Source of the DNA: Kordia sp.
GTDB lineage: Bacteria > Bacteroidota > Bacteroidia > Flavobacteriales > Flavobacteriaceae
Assembly: GCA_002733415.1 (NCBI GenBank)
Contig: NVVR01000065.1
Coordinates: forward strand, 1 to 61,764
Direction of reading: 5' to 3'
Length of the DNA: 61,764 nucleotides
Part shown: positions 34,293 to 43,516 of the stretch, one piece after another
Position numbering within the stretch: the first letter of the stretch is position 1
How the letters are laid out: the number at the start of each line of letters is the position of its first letter
The notes under the pieces: model-generated
Seen by the model: the letters and a program-made list of their open reading frames with translations, nothing else
Database searches by the model: none
Told to the model about the DNA's origin: nothing
Position numbers and translations under genes: made by a program

Positions 34293-35537
34293 TCAGTTAG
34301 ATTGTCTTTCTTTTTCCATGTCAATTAAGTGTGCCATTGATTTAACAACTCTATCGTGTTTTTTGACAAACGGGTTTTCTTGGTCCCAAACATATCCTGC
34401 TAAAACAGCACATATTTTTTCTTTTACTTCTGGATTTTCAGGTTCGTGAAAGAATAGTGTTTGTAAATTTCCTGTGTACCATTCTTTTACATAAGTCGCG
34501 AATACGTTTACACCGCTTTTGATGTAGCCGGCATAATCTTTATCCCAATCTACAGTTTCGTTATTCAATTCTTTAATAACCAATTTAGCTGCTAATATAG
34601 CAGACTCAGTAGCGAAAGAAACTCCTGATGAAAATACAGGGTCTAAAAACTCAGCGCTATTACCTGTTAAGGCAAATCCTTTTCCATGTAGTTTTGTTAC
34701 TGATTTCGCGATGTTTTTAATCTTTTTAGGTTCAAATAAATAATCAACACCTTCAAATCTATGGTTATAGTGTTTTGAAAGTTGCATCATTTTTTGAAGC
34801 GCTTCTGTCGTATTGTCTCCGTAGGATTCAATAAATTCTGTAGGCCCAACATAACCAATGCTTGTTTTTCCGTTGGAAAATGGGATGACCCAAAGCCAAA
34901 CTTTTTGTTTAACTATGTCGAAGGTTATAATTGTTCCTTCTTCTCCTTCTGGTCTATTAATGTCATCAACATGTGTAAAAATAGAAGAGTTTTTTGGGAT
35001 TTCTGAAGGTTTTTCTAATCCAAGGATTCTTGGCAATACCCTTCCGAATCCGCTAGAATCGATAATAAATTTTGCTTCAATGTATTTTATATTGCCTTCT
35101 TTGTCTTTTACGGTAGTTGTAGATGAATCGTCGTTAAAGACTACATCTGTAACTTCTGATCCGAATTCAACATCAACACCGTTCTTAATCATCTCTTGAG
35201 CTAAAGCGTTGTCAAAATCGGCTCTTGGGACTTGCCATGTCCAGCTCCATCCATCAGTAAATTTTTTGCGGAAATCAAAATTACAAATCTGATGATCTCT
35301 TATGAATCTTGCGCCACTTTTTTTTTCAAAATTCATAGATTTTAAGCAATCTAATAATCCTGCTTCTTCAAAATGATCCATGCAGCGAGGGATCAAACTT
35401 TCACCTATAACAAATCTAGGAAAAATTGATTTTTCTAGAACTTTAACATTGATGTTATTGTTATTTAAATATGATGCAGCAATACTCCCAGATGGACCTG
35501 CTCCAATGATTAAAACATCAACAGATTCTTTATTCAT
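34293..35537 (-). CDS. Flavin-dependent halogenase-family oxidoreductase of the flexirubin locus
   Basis: 414 residues. FAD site VLIIGAGPSGSIAASYL; GESLIP near residue 45; EKKSGARF at 71-78, with a Lys at the place of the halogenase catalytic Lys; and WLWVIP at 214-219, matching the WxWxIP signature of FADH2-dependent halogenases. In flexirubin producers such an enzyme could chlorinate or hydroxylate the phenol ring; chlorinated flexirubins are known. The gene is divergent from tyrosine ammonia-lyase (96 nt between starts). Halogenase against hydroxylase is not decided by sequence. Confidence 0.8.
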   Translation of the reverse strand: MNKESVDVLIIGAGPSGSIAASYLNNNNINVKVLEKSIFPRFVIGESLIPRCMDHFEEAGLLDCLKSMNFEKKSGARFIRDHQICNFDFRKKFTDGWSWTWQVPRADFDNALAQEMIKNGVDVEFGSEVTDVVFNDDSSTTTVKDKEGNIKYIEAKFIIDSSGFGRVLPRILGLEKPSEIPKNSSIFTHVDDINRPEGEEGTIITFDIVKQKVWLWVIPFSNGKTSIGYVGPTEFIESYGDNTTEALQKMMQLSKHYNHRFEGVDYLFEPKKIKNIAKSVTKLHGKGFALTGNSAEFLDPVFSSGVSFATESAILAAKLVIKELNNETVDWDKDYAGYIKSGVNVFATYVKEWYTGNLQTLFFHEPENPEVKEKICAVLAGYVWDQENPFVKKHDRVVKSMAHLIDMEKERQSN

Positions 35538-35566
35538 ATTTTATAGGTTTTATTGTTACAAAATTT

Positions 35567-35574
35567 TAAATTTG
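35567..35574 (+). promoter_or_regulatory. -7 box for the flexirubin operon
   Basis: TAAATTTG, matching TAnnTTTG, 59 nt before the TAL start codon. I find no clear -33 element at the usual distance. Confidence 0.45.
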
Positions 35575-35595
35575 CATCCAAAGTTAACCAAATTA

Positions 35596-35612
35596 TTCTC
35601 AAATTTTGAGAA
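35596..35612 (+). promoter_or_regulatory. Candidate operator in the TAL leader
   Basis: TTCTCAAATTTTGAGAA: 8-bp arms around one base, between the -7 box and the start codon. Such symmetry suits a dimeric repressor or activator. No regulator gene is in the visible part of the locus. Confidence 0.45.
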
Positions 35613-35633
35613 AGTAATACTTAATATTTATCT

Positions 35634-37163
35634 ATGACGGTAACAGTAAAAGAAGATCTTAATTTAAAAGATTTTTATAATATTGTATTTAAGGACAGTA
35701 GAGTAGAGTTAGATCCAGAATTTTTAAAAAGAGTTGAAGATAGTTTTGATTTTTTAAAGGAATTTTCGGCAAATAAAGTTATTTATGGTGTGAACACTGG
35801 TTTTGGGCCGATGGCGCAATATAAAATCGATGATAAAGATACGATACAATTACAATATAATTTAATTAGAAGTCACTCATCAGGGACAAGTAATGCGTTA
35901 ACAGCTAAATATGTTAAAGCTACTATGTTAGCTAGGTTGAATACTATTGGTTTAGGTTGTTCTGGATTGCATTCTTCTGTAGTTAAATTAATGCGTGATT
36001 TAATTAATTTGGATGTTACTCCGTTAATTTATGAACATGGTGGTGTAGGAGCTAGTGGTGACTTAGTTCAATTGGCACATTTAGCATTAGTATTAATAGG
36101 TGAAGGTGAGGTATTTTACAAAGGACAACGTAGGACTACTGAGGATGTGTTTAAGCAATTAGGTTTAGAACCGATAACTGTTAGATTGAGGGAGGGACTT
36201 GGATTAATTAATGGAACTTCTGTAATGACTGGTATTGGTATTGTGAATACTATTTATGCAAAACGTTTGCTAGATTGGTCTATTAAATGTTCATCGGCAA
36301 TTAATGAAATTGTTGAGGCTTATGATGATCATTTGTCGGTTGAATTAAATACATCAAAAAAACATAAAGGTCAAATTGAAATTGCTAGATTAATGCGTGA
36401 GCATCTAGCGGATAGTACTTTGGTTAGGAATAGAGATGAACATTTATATTCTGGGAATAATAATGAAACAATTTTTAAAGAAAAGGTGCAAGAATATTAT
36501 TCTTTGCGTTGCGTACCTCAAATATTAGGGCCAGTTTATGATACTGTTGAAAATGTGTCAAAAATATTAATAGAAGAGGTTAATTCAGCAAATGATAATC
36601 CGATCATTAATGTAAAAAAGAAACATGTGTATCATGGAGGGAATTTTCATGGAGATTATATTTCTTTAGAAATGGATAAGTTAAAACTTGTTGTAGCTAA
36701 GTTATCTATGTTAGCAGAAAGACAATTAAATTATTTGCTAAATTCAAAATTGAATGATAAACTAACTCCTTTTGTGAATTTAGGAAAGTTAGGATTGAAT
36801 TTCGGAATGCAAGGAGCTCAGTTTACAGCAACTTCAACAACTGCTGAAAATCAGATGTTGTCTAATCCAATGTATATACACAGTATTCCTAATAATAATG
36901 ACAATCAAGATATTGTAAGTATGGGTACAAATTCTGCTTTGATAACTAAAAAGGTAATTGAAAATACTTTTGAGGTGTTATCAATTGAAATTATAACAAT
37001 TGTTCAAGCAATCGAGTTGCTTGGTTTTTCAAATAAAGTATCCAGTGCTACTAAAAAGTTTTATGATGAAATTAGGGCTATTGTGCCTCCTTTTAAAGAG
37101 GATTTAATTATGTATCCTTTTATCAATGAAGTGAAAGATTTTTTAATTAACGCTGAGAATTAG
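35634..37163 (+). CDS. Tyrosine ammonia-lyase (flexirubin starter enzyme)
   Basis: 509 residues of the aromatic ammonia-lyase family. The MIO cofactor triad ASG (A140-S141-G142) lies in GGVGASGDLVQLAHLALVLIGEGEV, with NTGFGPMAQ, LIRSHSSGT, SANDNPI, YHGGNFHGDYIS and SIPNNNDNQDIVSMG. It closely resembles, from memory, the characterised tyrosine ammonia-lyase of Flavobacterium johnsoniae, including RSHSSG near the substrate pocket. It deaminates tyrosine to 4-coumarate, the starter for the aryl polyene. It is the first gene of the long rightward series. Histidine ammonia-lyase is the main alternative, made unlikely by context. Confidence 0.92.
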   Translation: MTVTVKEDLNLKDFYNIVFKDSRVELDPEFLKRVEDSFDFLKEFSANKVIYGVNTGFGPMAQYKIDDKDTIQLQYNLIRSHSSGTSNALTAKYVKATMLARLNTIGLGCSGLHSSVVKLMRDLINLDVTPLIYEHGGVGASGDLVQLAHLALVLIGEGEVFYKGQRRTTEDVFKQLGLEPITVRLREGLGLINGTSVMTGIGIVNTIYAKRLLDWSIKCSSAINEIVEAYDDHLSVELNTSKKHKGQIEIARLMREHLADSTLVRNRDEHLYSGNNNETIFKEKVQEYYSLRCVPQILGPVYDTVENVSKILIEEVNSANDNPIINVKKKHVYHGGNFHGDYISLEMDKLKLVVAKLSMLAERQLNYLLNSKLNDKLTPFVNLGKLGLNFGMQGAQFTATSTTAENQMLSNPMYIHSIPNNNDNQDIVSMGTNSALITKKVIENTFEVLSIEIITIVQAIELLGFSNKVSSATKKFYDEIRAIVPPFKEDLIMYPFINEVKDFLINAEN

Positions 37164-37243
37164 ATTCTTGTAATAAAATAGAAAAAGTACTTGATTTCCG
37201 CTTATATGTATGCGTTTAATTGCAATCTATAAAAAAATTTAAT

Positions 37244-38365
37244 ATGAAAAAGTTAATTTTATTACTTCTTATATTTGTTGTCACTGCAGTAAGTGCACAA
37301 GAGTTAGCTTTGGCTAACAAAGATGGTAAGTTTGGTTATATTAATAAAAAAGGAGAATGGCATATACAACCTAAGTTTAAAAAAGCACATAGTTTTTCTG
37401 GAGATTACGCAATTGCATTTGAAGGAAAAAAAGTTGGTTTTATCAATAGAAAAGGAGAATGGGTTGTTAAACCAACTTTTGATAAAGTTAAAAATTTTGA
37501 CTCTGGTATAGCGGTTGTATTGAAATCGAAAAGATGGTTTTATATAAATACAAAAGGAGAAGAGGTTTTTGCTGATGTAATTACAGATAAAATTTACGAT
37601 TTCAAAAACGGAGTAGCTTTTATTAAACAAAATGATTTAATTGGACTGATTGATGCTACAGGAAAAGTTGTAATAGCCCCCAAATTTTTGAAAATTAAAA
37701 AGTTTGTAAACGGATATGCAAAAGTAAAAGAAAATGAAAAGTGGGGGTTGATTGATACTAAAGGGCAGTATTTTGTAAAACCAATATATAATGCTATTAG
37801 TAATGTCTATGGAGGGAATATCACTGCTAAAATAGGAGAAACTCATGGGTTGGTTATTTTTGGAGAATTTAAAGCAATGGAAGGCACTCAGAAAATATGG
37901 GATTTCTCTAGAAACGATAAAATTACTTATGCAAAAAGGAATGATAAAGTAGGTTTTATTAATTCAAGAGGGAATTGGATTGTAGAGCCAACTTATGATA
38001 AAGTAAGGAGTTTTAGAAATGGATTAGCGCCAGTGTGTAAAGCAAAAAAGTGGGGTTATATTAATGAAGTAGGAGAAGTTGTTATTCCATTACAATTTAG
38101 AGATGCGGAGTTGTTTAGTACTGTTGGTTTGGCGCCAGTAAAATCGGCAAAACTTTGGGGTTTTGTTGATAAATCCGGAAAAGAAGTTATTCCTCAAAAA
38201 TATGTGATTACTACAGGGGGGGTGAGTCTTTTTAAAAAGAATACTGAAAAGGGTTTTATTAATGGTTTGGCTAGAGTTAAGTATAAAAAAACTTGGGGCT
38301 TTATCAATAGTAAAGGAGAATTATTGAATGATACTTGGTTTATTAATTTAGAAGATTTTAAATAA
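37244..38365 (+). CDS. WG-repeat exported protein within the flexirubin operon
   Basis: About 373 residues from the preferred ATG at 37244 (MKKLILLLL; signal peptide ends VSAQE). About nine to ten WG repeats follow, each near 24-35 residues with GYINKKGEW, GFINRKGEWVVKPTFDKV and WGFIDKSGKEVIPQKY-type cores. Such repeats form beta structures of unknown role. It begins 80 nt after TAL, and its stop shares a base with the ketoreductase start, so it is translationally coupled to a pathway gene. The role could be pigment binding or complex assembly in the periplasm, or it may be a passenger. Confidence 0.85.
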   Translation: MKKLILLLLIFVVTAVSAQELALANKDGKFGYINKKGEWHIQPKFKKAHSFSGDYAIAFEGKKVGFINRKGEWVVKPTFDKVKNFDSGIAVVLKSKRWFYINTKGEEVFADVITDKIYDFKNGVAFIKQNDLIGLIDATGKVVIAPKFLKIKKFVNGYAKVKENEKWGLIDTKGQYFVKPIYNAISNVYGGNITAKIGETHGLVIFGEFKAMEGTQKIWDFSRNDKITYAKRNDKVGFINSRGNWIVEPTYDKVRSFRNGLAPVCKAKKWGYINEVGEVVIPLQFRDAELFSTVGLAPVKSAKLWGFVDKSGKEVIPQKYVITTGGVSLFKKNTEKGFINGLARVKYKKTWGFINSKGELLNDTWFINLEDFK

Positions 38366-39096
38366 TGAAATGTGCATTAATAACAGGTGGGTCAAGAGGT
38401 ATAGGTCGTGCAATTTGCGATAAAATTTCTAAAGATTCTGATTACCACATACTAATTAATTATCAGTCAAACGAGGCTGCGGCTAAGGAAACATTAGCAA
38501 TTGTAGAAGCTAATGGTAATACAGGAGAGCTTTTACAGTTTAATGTTGCGGATGCTGATGCAGTTACATCGACATTAGATAAGTGGATGGAGGCTAATCC
38601 AGATGCTTTGGTCGAGGTTATTGTGAATAACGCAGGAATTACTAGAGATGGATTGTTTATGTGGATGCCGCCAAAGGATTGGCATGATGTAATAAATACA
38701 TCATTAAATGGTTTCTTTAATGTAACCAATCATTTAATTCAGAAAATACTTCGTAATAAATACGGTAGAATAGTAAATCTAGTATCGGTTTCTGGTGTAA
38801 AAGGAACTGCTGGACAAACAAATTATTCTGCAGCTAAAGGGGCTGTTGTCGCGGCAACTAAAGCCTTGGCGCAAGAAGTAGCTAAGCGTAATATTACAGT
38901 GAATGCAGTTGCTCCAGGTTTTATAAAATCAGATATGACTGCTGAGTTGGATGAGAAAGAGTTGAAAAAAATGATTCCTGCTAATCGATTTGGTGAAGCG
39001 GAAGAGGTTGCAGATTTAGTAGCTTTTTTAGTGTCTAAAAAAGCATCGTATATTACTGGAGAAATTATCAATATTAACGGAGGAATTTATTCATAA
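38365..39096 (+). CDS. 3-oxoacyl-ACP reductase (FabG-like, polyene ketoreductase)
   Basis: 243 residues of classical SDR type: NADPH site ALITGGSRGIGRAICD, NNAG in VNNAGITRDGLFMWM, catalytic Ser in LVSVSGVKG, YxxxK as NYSAAKGA, then VAPGFIKSDMT. It reduces each beta-keto intermediate on the ACP during polyene extension, equivalent to ApeQ of aryl polyene clusters. Its start overlaps the WG gene stop, and the ketosynthase GTG start follows its stop without a gap. Confidence 0.92.
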   Translation: MKCALITGGSRGIGRAICDKISKDSDYHILINYQSNEAAAKETLAIVEANGNTGELLQFNVADADAVTSTLDKWMEANPDALVEVIVNNAGITRDGLFMWMPPKDWHDVINTSLNGFFNVTNHLIQKILRNKYGRIVNLVSVSGVKGTAGQTNYSAAKGAVVAATKALAQEVAKRNITVNAVAPGFIKSDMTAELDEKELKKMIPANRFGEAEEVADLVAFLVSKKASYITGEIININGGIYS

Positions 39097-40317
39097 GTGA
39101 GCATAAGAGTAGTTATAACAGGAATGGGGATTTACTCTTGCATAGGTGAAAATCTGCAAGAAGTAAAGGAGTCATTATATCAAGGGAAGTCAGGAATTGT
39201 CTTTGAGCAAGAAAGAAAAGATTTCGGGTACCGTTCTGGTTTAACAGGAATGGTTAAAGTTCCAAATCTTAAAAAGGAATTAACAAGAAGGCAACGAATT
39301 TCTATGGATGACGAGTCCATGTTTGCTTATGTAGCTACAAAAGAAGCTTTGGGTAATGCAGGTATTGATGAAGATTTTTTAGAAAAAAATGATGTTGGTA
39401 TTTTGTATGGTAATGATAGTACTGCAAAAGCGGTTGTTGAATCAATAGATATCGTTAGGGATAAAAATGATACCACATTAGTAGGTTCAGGAGCTATTTT
39501 TAAAGCGATGAATTCTACAGTTACAATGAATTTGTCAACAATATTTAAACTTAAAGGGGTTAATTTTACTATTAGTGCAGCTTGTGCTAGTGGTTCTCAT
39601 TCTTTAGGAGTTGGGTATTTGATGATAAAAAATGGACTTCAAGACACTGTTATTTGTGGAGGGGCGCAAGAAATAAATAAATATGCTACAGCTAGTTTTG
39701 ATGGTTTAGGCGTGTTCTCTCCTAATGAAGAGGATCCTACCAAAGCATCAAAACCTTTTGATAAAAATAGAGACGGTTTAATACCTAGTGGTGGAGCAGC
39801 TACTTTAGTGTTAGAGAGTTATGAGTCAGCTGTTAAACGAGGAGCTCCTATTTTAGCAGAATTAGTTGGTTATGGTTTTTCCTCAAATGGAGGTCATATA
39901 TCTACTCCAAATGTAGAGGGGCCGGCAAAGGCAATGCGAAAAGCTTTAGAGCAGGCAGGTGTAAAAGCTTCAGAAATTGACTATGTAAATGCACATGCTA
40001 CATCTACACCTGTAGGAGATGCTAATGAGGCAAGAGCTATTTTTGAAGTTTTTGGGAAAAATGGGCCTTTAGTGAGTTCAACAAAGTCAATGACCGGTCA
40101 TGAATGTTGGATGGCAGGGGCAAGTGAAGTAGTGTATTCGGTTTTAATGATGCAAAATTCATTTGTTGCACCGAATATTAACATTACAGAGCTGGATGAA
40201 GATGCTAAAAGGCTAAATTTAGTTAAAGAGACAGTAAATAAAAAAATTGATGTATTTTTGTCGAATTCCTTCGGTTTTGGGGGGACAAATTCTGCATTAG
40301 TAGTAAAGAAAATATAA
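39097..40317 (+). CDS. Beta-ketoacyl-ACP synthase, FabF-like (polyene KS)
   Basis: 406 residues starting at GTG. The full Cys-His-His triad is present: C163 in ISAACASGSHS, H300 in NAHATSTPVGD and H335 in MTGHECW, with the FGFGGTNSAL end. It should catalyse decarboxylative condensation on the ACP. It follows the ketoreductase without a gap and precedes an ACP by 9 nt, so these three form the core of chain extension. Whether it starts the chain (ApeR-like) or extends it cannot be told by motif. Confidence 0.9.
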   Translation: MSIRVVITGMGIYSCIGENLQEVKESLYQGKSGIVFEQERKDFGYRSGLTGMVKVPNLKKELTRRQRISMDDESMFAYVATKEALGNAGIDEDFLEKNDVGILYGNDSTAKAVVESIDIVRDKNDTTLVGSGAIFKAMNSTVTMNLSTIFKLKGVNFTISAACASGSHSLGVGYLMIKNGLQDTVICGGAQEINKYATASFDGLGVFSPNEEDPTKASKPFDKNRDGLIPSGGAATLVLESYESAVKRGAPILAELVGYGFSSNGGHISTPNVEGPAKAMRKALEQAGVKASEIDYVNAHATSTPVGDANEARAIFEVFGKNGPLVSSTKSMTGHECWMAGASEVVYSVLMMQNSFVAPNINITELDEDAKRLNLVKETVNKKIDVFLSNSFGFGGTNSALVVKKI

Positions 40318-40326
40318 AGTATACAC

Positions 40327-40572
40327 ATGGGGATAGAAGAAATAATTGAAAAAACGAATCTGATTTTTGTAGATGAATTTGAAGTTGATGAAGATGAACT
40401 GTCTCCAGATGCTGTATTGCGTGATGCCTTAGAGTTGGATAGTTTAGATTATGTAGATTTGGTAGTAGCTATAGAATCATGTTTTTCAGTGAAGTTAGTT
40501 GCTGAAGATTTTAAAAAGGTAGATACACTTCAAAGTTTTTATGACTTATTAGCTGAAAAAGTTAATGCCTAA
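40327..40572 (+). CDS. Acyl carrier protein 1
   Basis: 81 residues, acidic. The phosphopantetheine serine is S39 in LELDSLDYVDLV. It carries starter and growing polyene chains for the locus ketosynthases. Its end overlaps the next gene by 8 nt. Confidence 0.95.
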   Translation: MGIEEIIEKTNLIFVDEFEVDEDELSPDAVLRDALELDSLDYVDLVVAIESCFSVKLVAEDFKKVDTLQSFYDLLAEKVNA

Positions 40573-41449
40573 ATGGACTGGGAAATCTAAAGGGACTCCA
40601 TTAGGATACCGAATTTTTATATTTTTTATAAAAAAGGTGGGTGTCAAGTTTGCCTATTTCATCCTTTATTTTGTAGCTTTTTATTACCTTCTTTTCTCAA
40701 AGGAAGGAACACGTTCGGGTATCCTATATTTTCATAATAGATTAGGTTTCTCGAAATTTCAAAGTTATTTTAAGGTTTATAAAAATAATTTTGTTTTTGG
40801 GCAAACAATAATTGATAAGTATGCCATCTTGTTAGGGCAACGAAATCAGTTTACGTATGAGTTTGATGGAGAGGAAATTTTATTTGATTTATTAAAAGAA
40901 AAAAAAGGAGGGATTTTAATAAGTGCTCATGTGGGTAATTTTGAAATTGCTGAATTTTTTTTAAGTGAAATAGATGAGTTTTCTCAAATTAACTTAGTGA
41001 CAACGGATAATGAACATAAAGCCATAAAACAGCAATTAGAAGCATTATCAGCAAAATCAAATATAAAGTTCATTGTCGTTAAAGAGGATATGTCACATAT
41101 TTTTGAAATCAATAATGCGCTAGGTAATAATGAACTTATTTGTTTTACGGGGGATAGATATTTTGAGGGTACAAAAACACTTTCTTCGAATTTATTAGGT
41201 GCCAGTGCAGCGTTTCCTGCGGGCCCTTTTCTTTTAGGATCTCGATTAAAGGTGCCAGTTGTATTTGTGTACGTTATGAAGGAAACGGCAACACATTACC
41301 ACTTGTATACTCGTAAAGCAGAATTTAAAAACAGAAATGCACAAGATTTATTAAACCAGTATACAAAAAGTGTTGCCTGGGTCCTTGAAAAATATCCGTA
41401 TCAATGGTTTAATTATTTTGATTTTTGGAACATAGATAAAAATAAATGA
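40565..41449 (+). CDS. LpxL/HtrB-type acyltransferase
   Basis: 294 residues with an N-terminal membrane helix (FAYFILYFVAFYYLLF). The HxxxxE acyltransferase motif is in SAHVGNFEIAEFF, followed by the CFTGDRYFEGTKT and AAFPAGPFLLG segments of lipid A acyltransferases. These enzymes move acyl chains from ACP to a hydroxyl at the inner membrane. In this locus it could form the ester between the polyene acid and the resorcinol, or anchor the pigment; which one is inferred. It overlaps the ACP before it and DarA after it by a few bases. Confidence 0.85.
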   Translation: MPKWTGKSKGTPLGYRIFIFFIKKVGVKFAYFILYFVAFYYLLFSKEGTRSGILYFHNRLGFSKFQSYFKVYKNNFVFGQTIIDKYAILLGQRNQFTYEFDGEEILFDLLKEKKGGILISAHVGNFEIAEFFLSEIDEFSQINLVTTDNEHKAIKQQLEALSAKSNIKFIVVKEDMSHIFEINNALGNNELICFTGDRYFEGTKTLSSNLLGASAAFPAGPFLLGSRLKVPVVFVYVMKETATHYHLYTRKAEFKNRNAQDLLNQYTKSVAWVLEKYPYQWFNYFDFWNIDKNK

Positions 41450-42366
41450 AAAAAGTTTTAGTAATACATTACTCGCAATCTGGACAGTTAACTGAAATAG
41501 TTAATAATATAGCTATGCCAATAAGTGAAGGAGAGGCAGAAGTGGATTACTATAAAATAGCCTTAGAAAAAGAATTTCCGTTCCCCTGGAACAAGTCAGC
41601 TTTTTTTGATGCTTTCCCTGAGTCATTCTTGCAAAAGCCAAGAAAACTGAAAGCTATTCCAGCGGAAATATTACATAAAAAATACGATTTAATTATTCTA
41701 GGCTATCAAGTATGGTATTTAAGTCCGTCTATACCAATAAATTCATTATTAAAATCTCCTGAAGCAAAAATACTATTTAATAATACGCCTGTTATAACAG
41801 TAATAGGTTGTAGGAATATGTGGATTATGGCTCAAGAGAAAGTTAAGTGTTTACTTAATGATTGTGGTGCGAAATTAGTAGGGAATATTGCATTAGTGGA
41901 TAGGCATATTAATCATATTAGTGTAATTACTATAGTGCAATGGATGTTTACCGGAGTGAAGAAGAAATATTTAGGAATTTTCCCTAAACCCGGAGTTTCA
42001 CAAAAAGACATTAATGAGTCTAGTAAATTTGGGAGCGTAATTGCTGAAAGTTTAGCTAATGGTAATTATGATACATTACAAGCCAATCTTCTGAAAATAA
42101 ATGCGGTAAAAATTAAACCTTTTTTGGTTTTAGTAGATAAAAGAGCTAATGTTTTGTTTGGTAAATGGGCTAAATTAATTAGCGAAAAAGGAGAGGCAGA
42201 AAGCCCTAAACGTCACTTATGGTTAAGCCTTTTTAATTATTATTTATTATTTGCTATTTGGATTATTGCGCCAATAGTTTTTATCTTATTTTTGTTGACT
42301 TACATTCCTTTCCTAAGGAGAATCAATAAAGACAAAAAATACTATTCATCAATTGAATTAAAGTAA
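41446..42366 (+). CDS. darA: DarA-like dialkylresorcinol aromatase
   Basis: 306 residues. The N-terminus has a flavodoxin-like fold (VLVIHYSQSGQLTEIVNNIA with the phosphate loop, then YDLIILGYQVWYLSPSIPI). Near the C-terminus is a membrane segment (NYYLLFAIWIIAPIVFILFLL). It stands directly before DarB, as in dialkylresorcinol loci. Work on that pathway assigns DarB to condensation and ring closure and DarA to aromatisation of the cyclohexanedione to resorcinol; I rely on memory for this. FMN use is suggested by the fold. Confidence 0.87.
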   Translation: MKKVLVIHYSQSGQLTEIVNNIAMPISEGEAEVDYYKIALEKEFPFPWNKSAFFDAFPESFLQKPRKLKAIPAEILHKKYDLIILGYQVWYLSPSIPINSLLKSPEAKILFNNTPVITVIGCRNMWIMAQEKVKCLLNDCGAKLVGNIALVDRHINHISVITIVQWMFTGVKKKYLGIFPKPGVSQKDINESSKFGSVIAESLANGNYDTLQANLLKINAVKIKPFLVLVDKRANVLFGKWAKLISEKGEAESPKRHLWLSLFNYYLLFAIWIIAPIVFILFLLTYIPFLRRINKDKKYYSSIELK

Positions 42367-42367
42367 C

Positions 42368-43516
42368 ATGGGGAGTCTATCTAAAGTATATATAAACAGA
42401 ATAGCGAAATATTTGCCTAACAACCCTATTTCTAATGACGAAATGGAAGGAATATTAGGACAGATTGGTGGAGTTCCTTCAAAGGCAAGAAGAATTGTTT
42501 TGAGAAATAACGGAATAAAATATAGATACTACGCATTAAATACAAATGGTGAACCAACACATTCTAATGCCCAATTAGCAAAAAATGCAATTGAAGGCTT
42601 ATTTGATGAGTCATTTACAAAAAATGATGTTGCCGTATTATCATGCGGAACATCAACTCCTGATCAAATGTTACCATCTCATGCTGTTATGGTACATGGT
42701 GAATTAGCAAACAAAAATATGGAGTTGAATTCAGCTTCAGGTGTTTGTTGTGCAGGTATGAGTTCTTTGAAGTATGGATTTATGTCTGTATTATCGGGTA
42801 ATTCTGACAATGCTATTTGTTCTGGATCAGAAAAAGTTTCTAGCTGGATGGTAGCCGATAAGTTTCATAATGAAATAGAATATGCTGTTTCTTTAGAAGA
42901 ACAACCTATAATCGCATTTAAAAAAGATTTCTTGCGTTGGATGTTGTCTGATGGTGCTGGAGCAGTATTGTTAGAAAACAAACCTAACAAAGATAAAATA
43001 TCATTGCGTTTTGATTGGATAGAATCATATTCGTATGCACATGAAATAGAAACTTGCATGTATGCAGGAGGGGAAAAGCAAGCAGATGGAAGTATTAAGC
43101 CTTGGAGTGATTATAAAACGGACACTTGGTTAAAGGAATCTATTTTTTCATTGAAACAAGATGTTAAAATATTAGATAAAAATATATTAGTAAAAGGAAT
43201 AGAGAGTATTAAAATTGCTTTTGAAAAACATCAAAAAGATTCATCGGATATTGATTATTTCTTACCGCATATTTCATCATATTATTTTGAAGGGAAACTA
43301 AAACAGTTGGTGAAAGATGAAGAAGGGTTACATATACCTGAGGAAAGCTGGTTTACAAATTTAGATAGAGTAGGGAACGTTGGGTCTGCTTCGATATATA
43401 TAATGTTGGAGGAGTTGTTTCATTCTGGTAAATTAAAAAAGGGACAAAAAATTGTATTGTCTGTTCCAGAAAGCGGACGTTTTTCTTATTCATACGCACA
43501 TTTAACTGTTTGCTAG
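42368..43516 (+). CDS. darB: DarB-like ketosynthase III (dialkylresorcinol synthase)
   Basis: 382 residues of the KSIII fold. The nucleophile Cys is probably C128 in SASGVCCAGMSSLKYG, with His in DYFLPHISSYYFEG and Asn in LDRVGNVGSASIYI. DarB joins two beta-keto acyl chains and closes the 1,3-cyclohexanedione ring that becomes the dialkylresorcinol half of flexirubin. It starts 1 nt after the DarA stop. Confidence 0.9.
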   Translation: MGSLSKVYINRIAKYLPNNPISNDEMEGILGQIGGVPSKARRIVLRNNGIKYRYYALNTNGEPTHSNAQLAKNAIEGLFDESFTKNDVAVLSCGTSTPDQMLPSHAVMVHGELANKNMELNSASGVCCAGMSSLKYGFMSVLSGNSDNAICSGSEKVSSWMVADKFHNEIEYAVSLEEQPIIAFKKDFLRWMLSDGAGAVLLENKPNKDKISLRFDWIESYSYAHEIETCMYAGGEKQADGSIKPWSDYKTDTWLKESIFSLKQDVKILDKNILVKGIESIKIAFEKHQKDSSDIDYFLPHISSYYFEGKLKQLVKDEEGLHIPEESWFTNLDRVGNVGSASIYIMLEELFHSGKLKKGQKIVLSVPESGRFSYSYAHLTVC

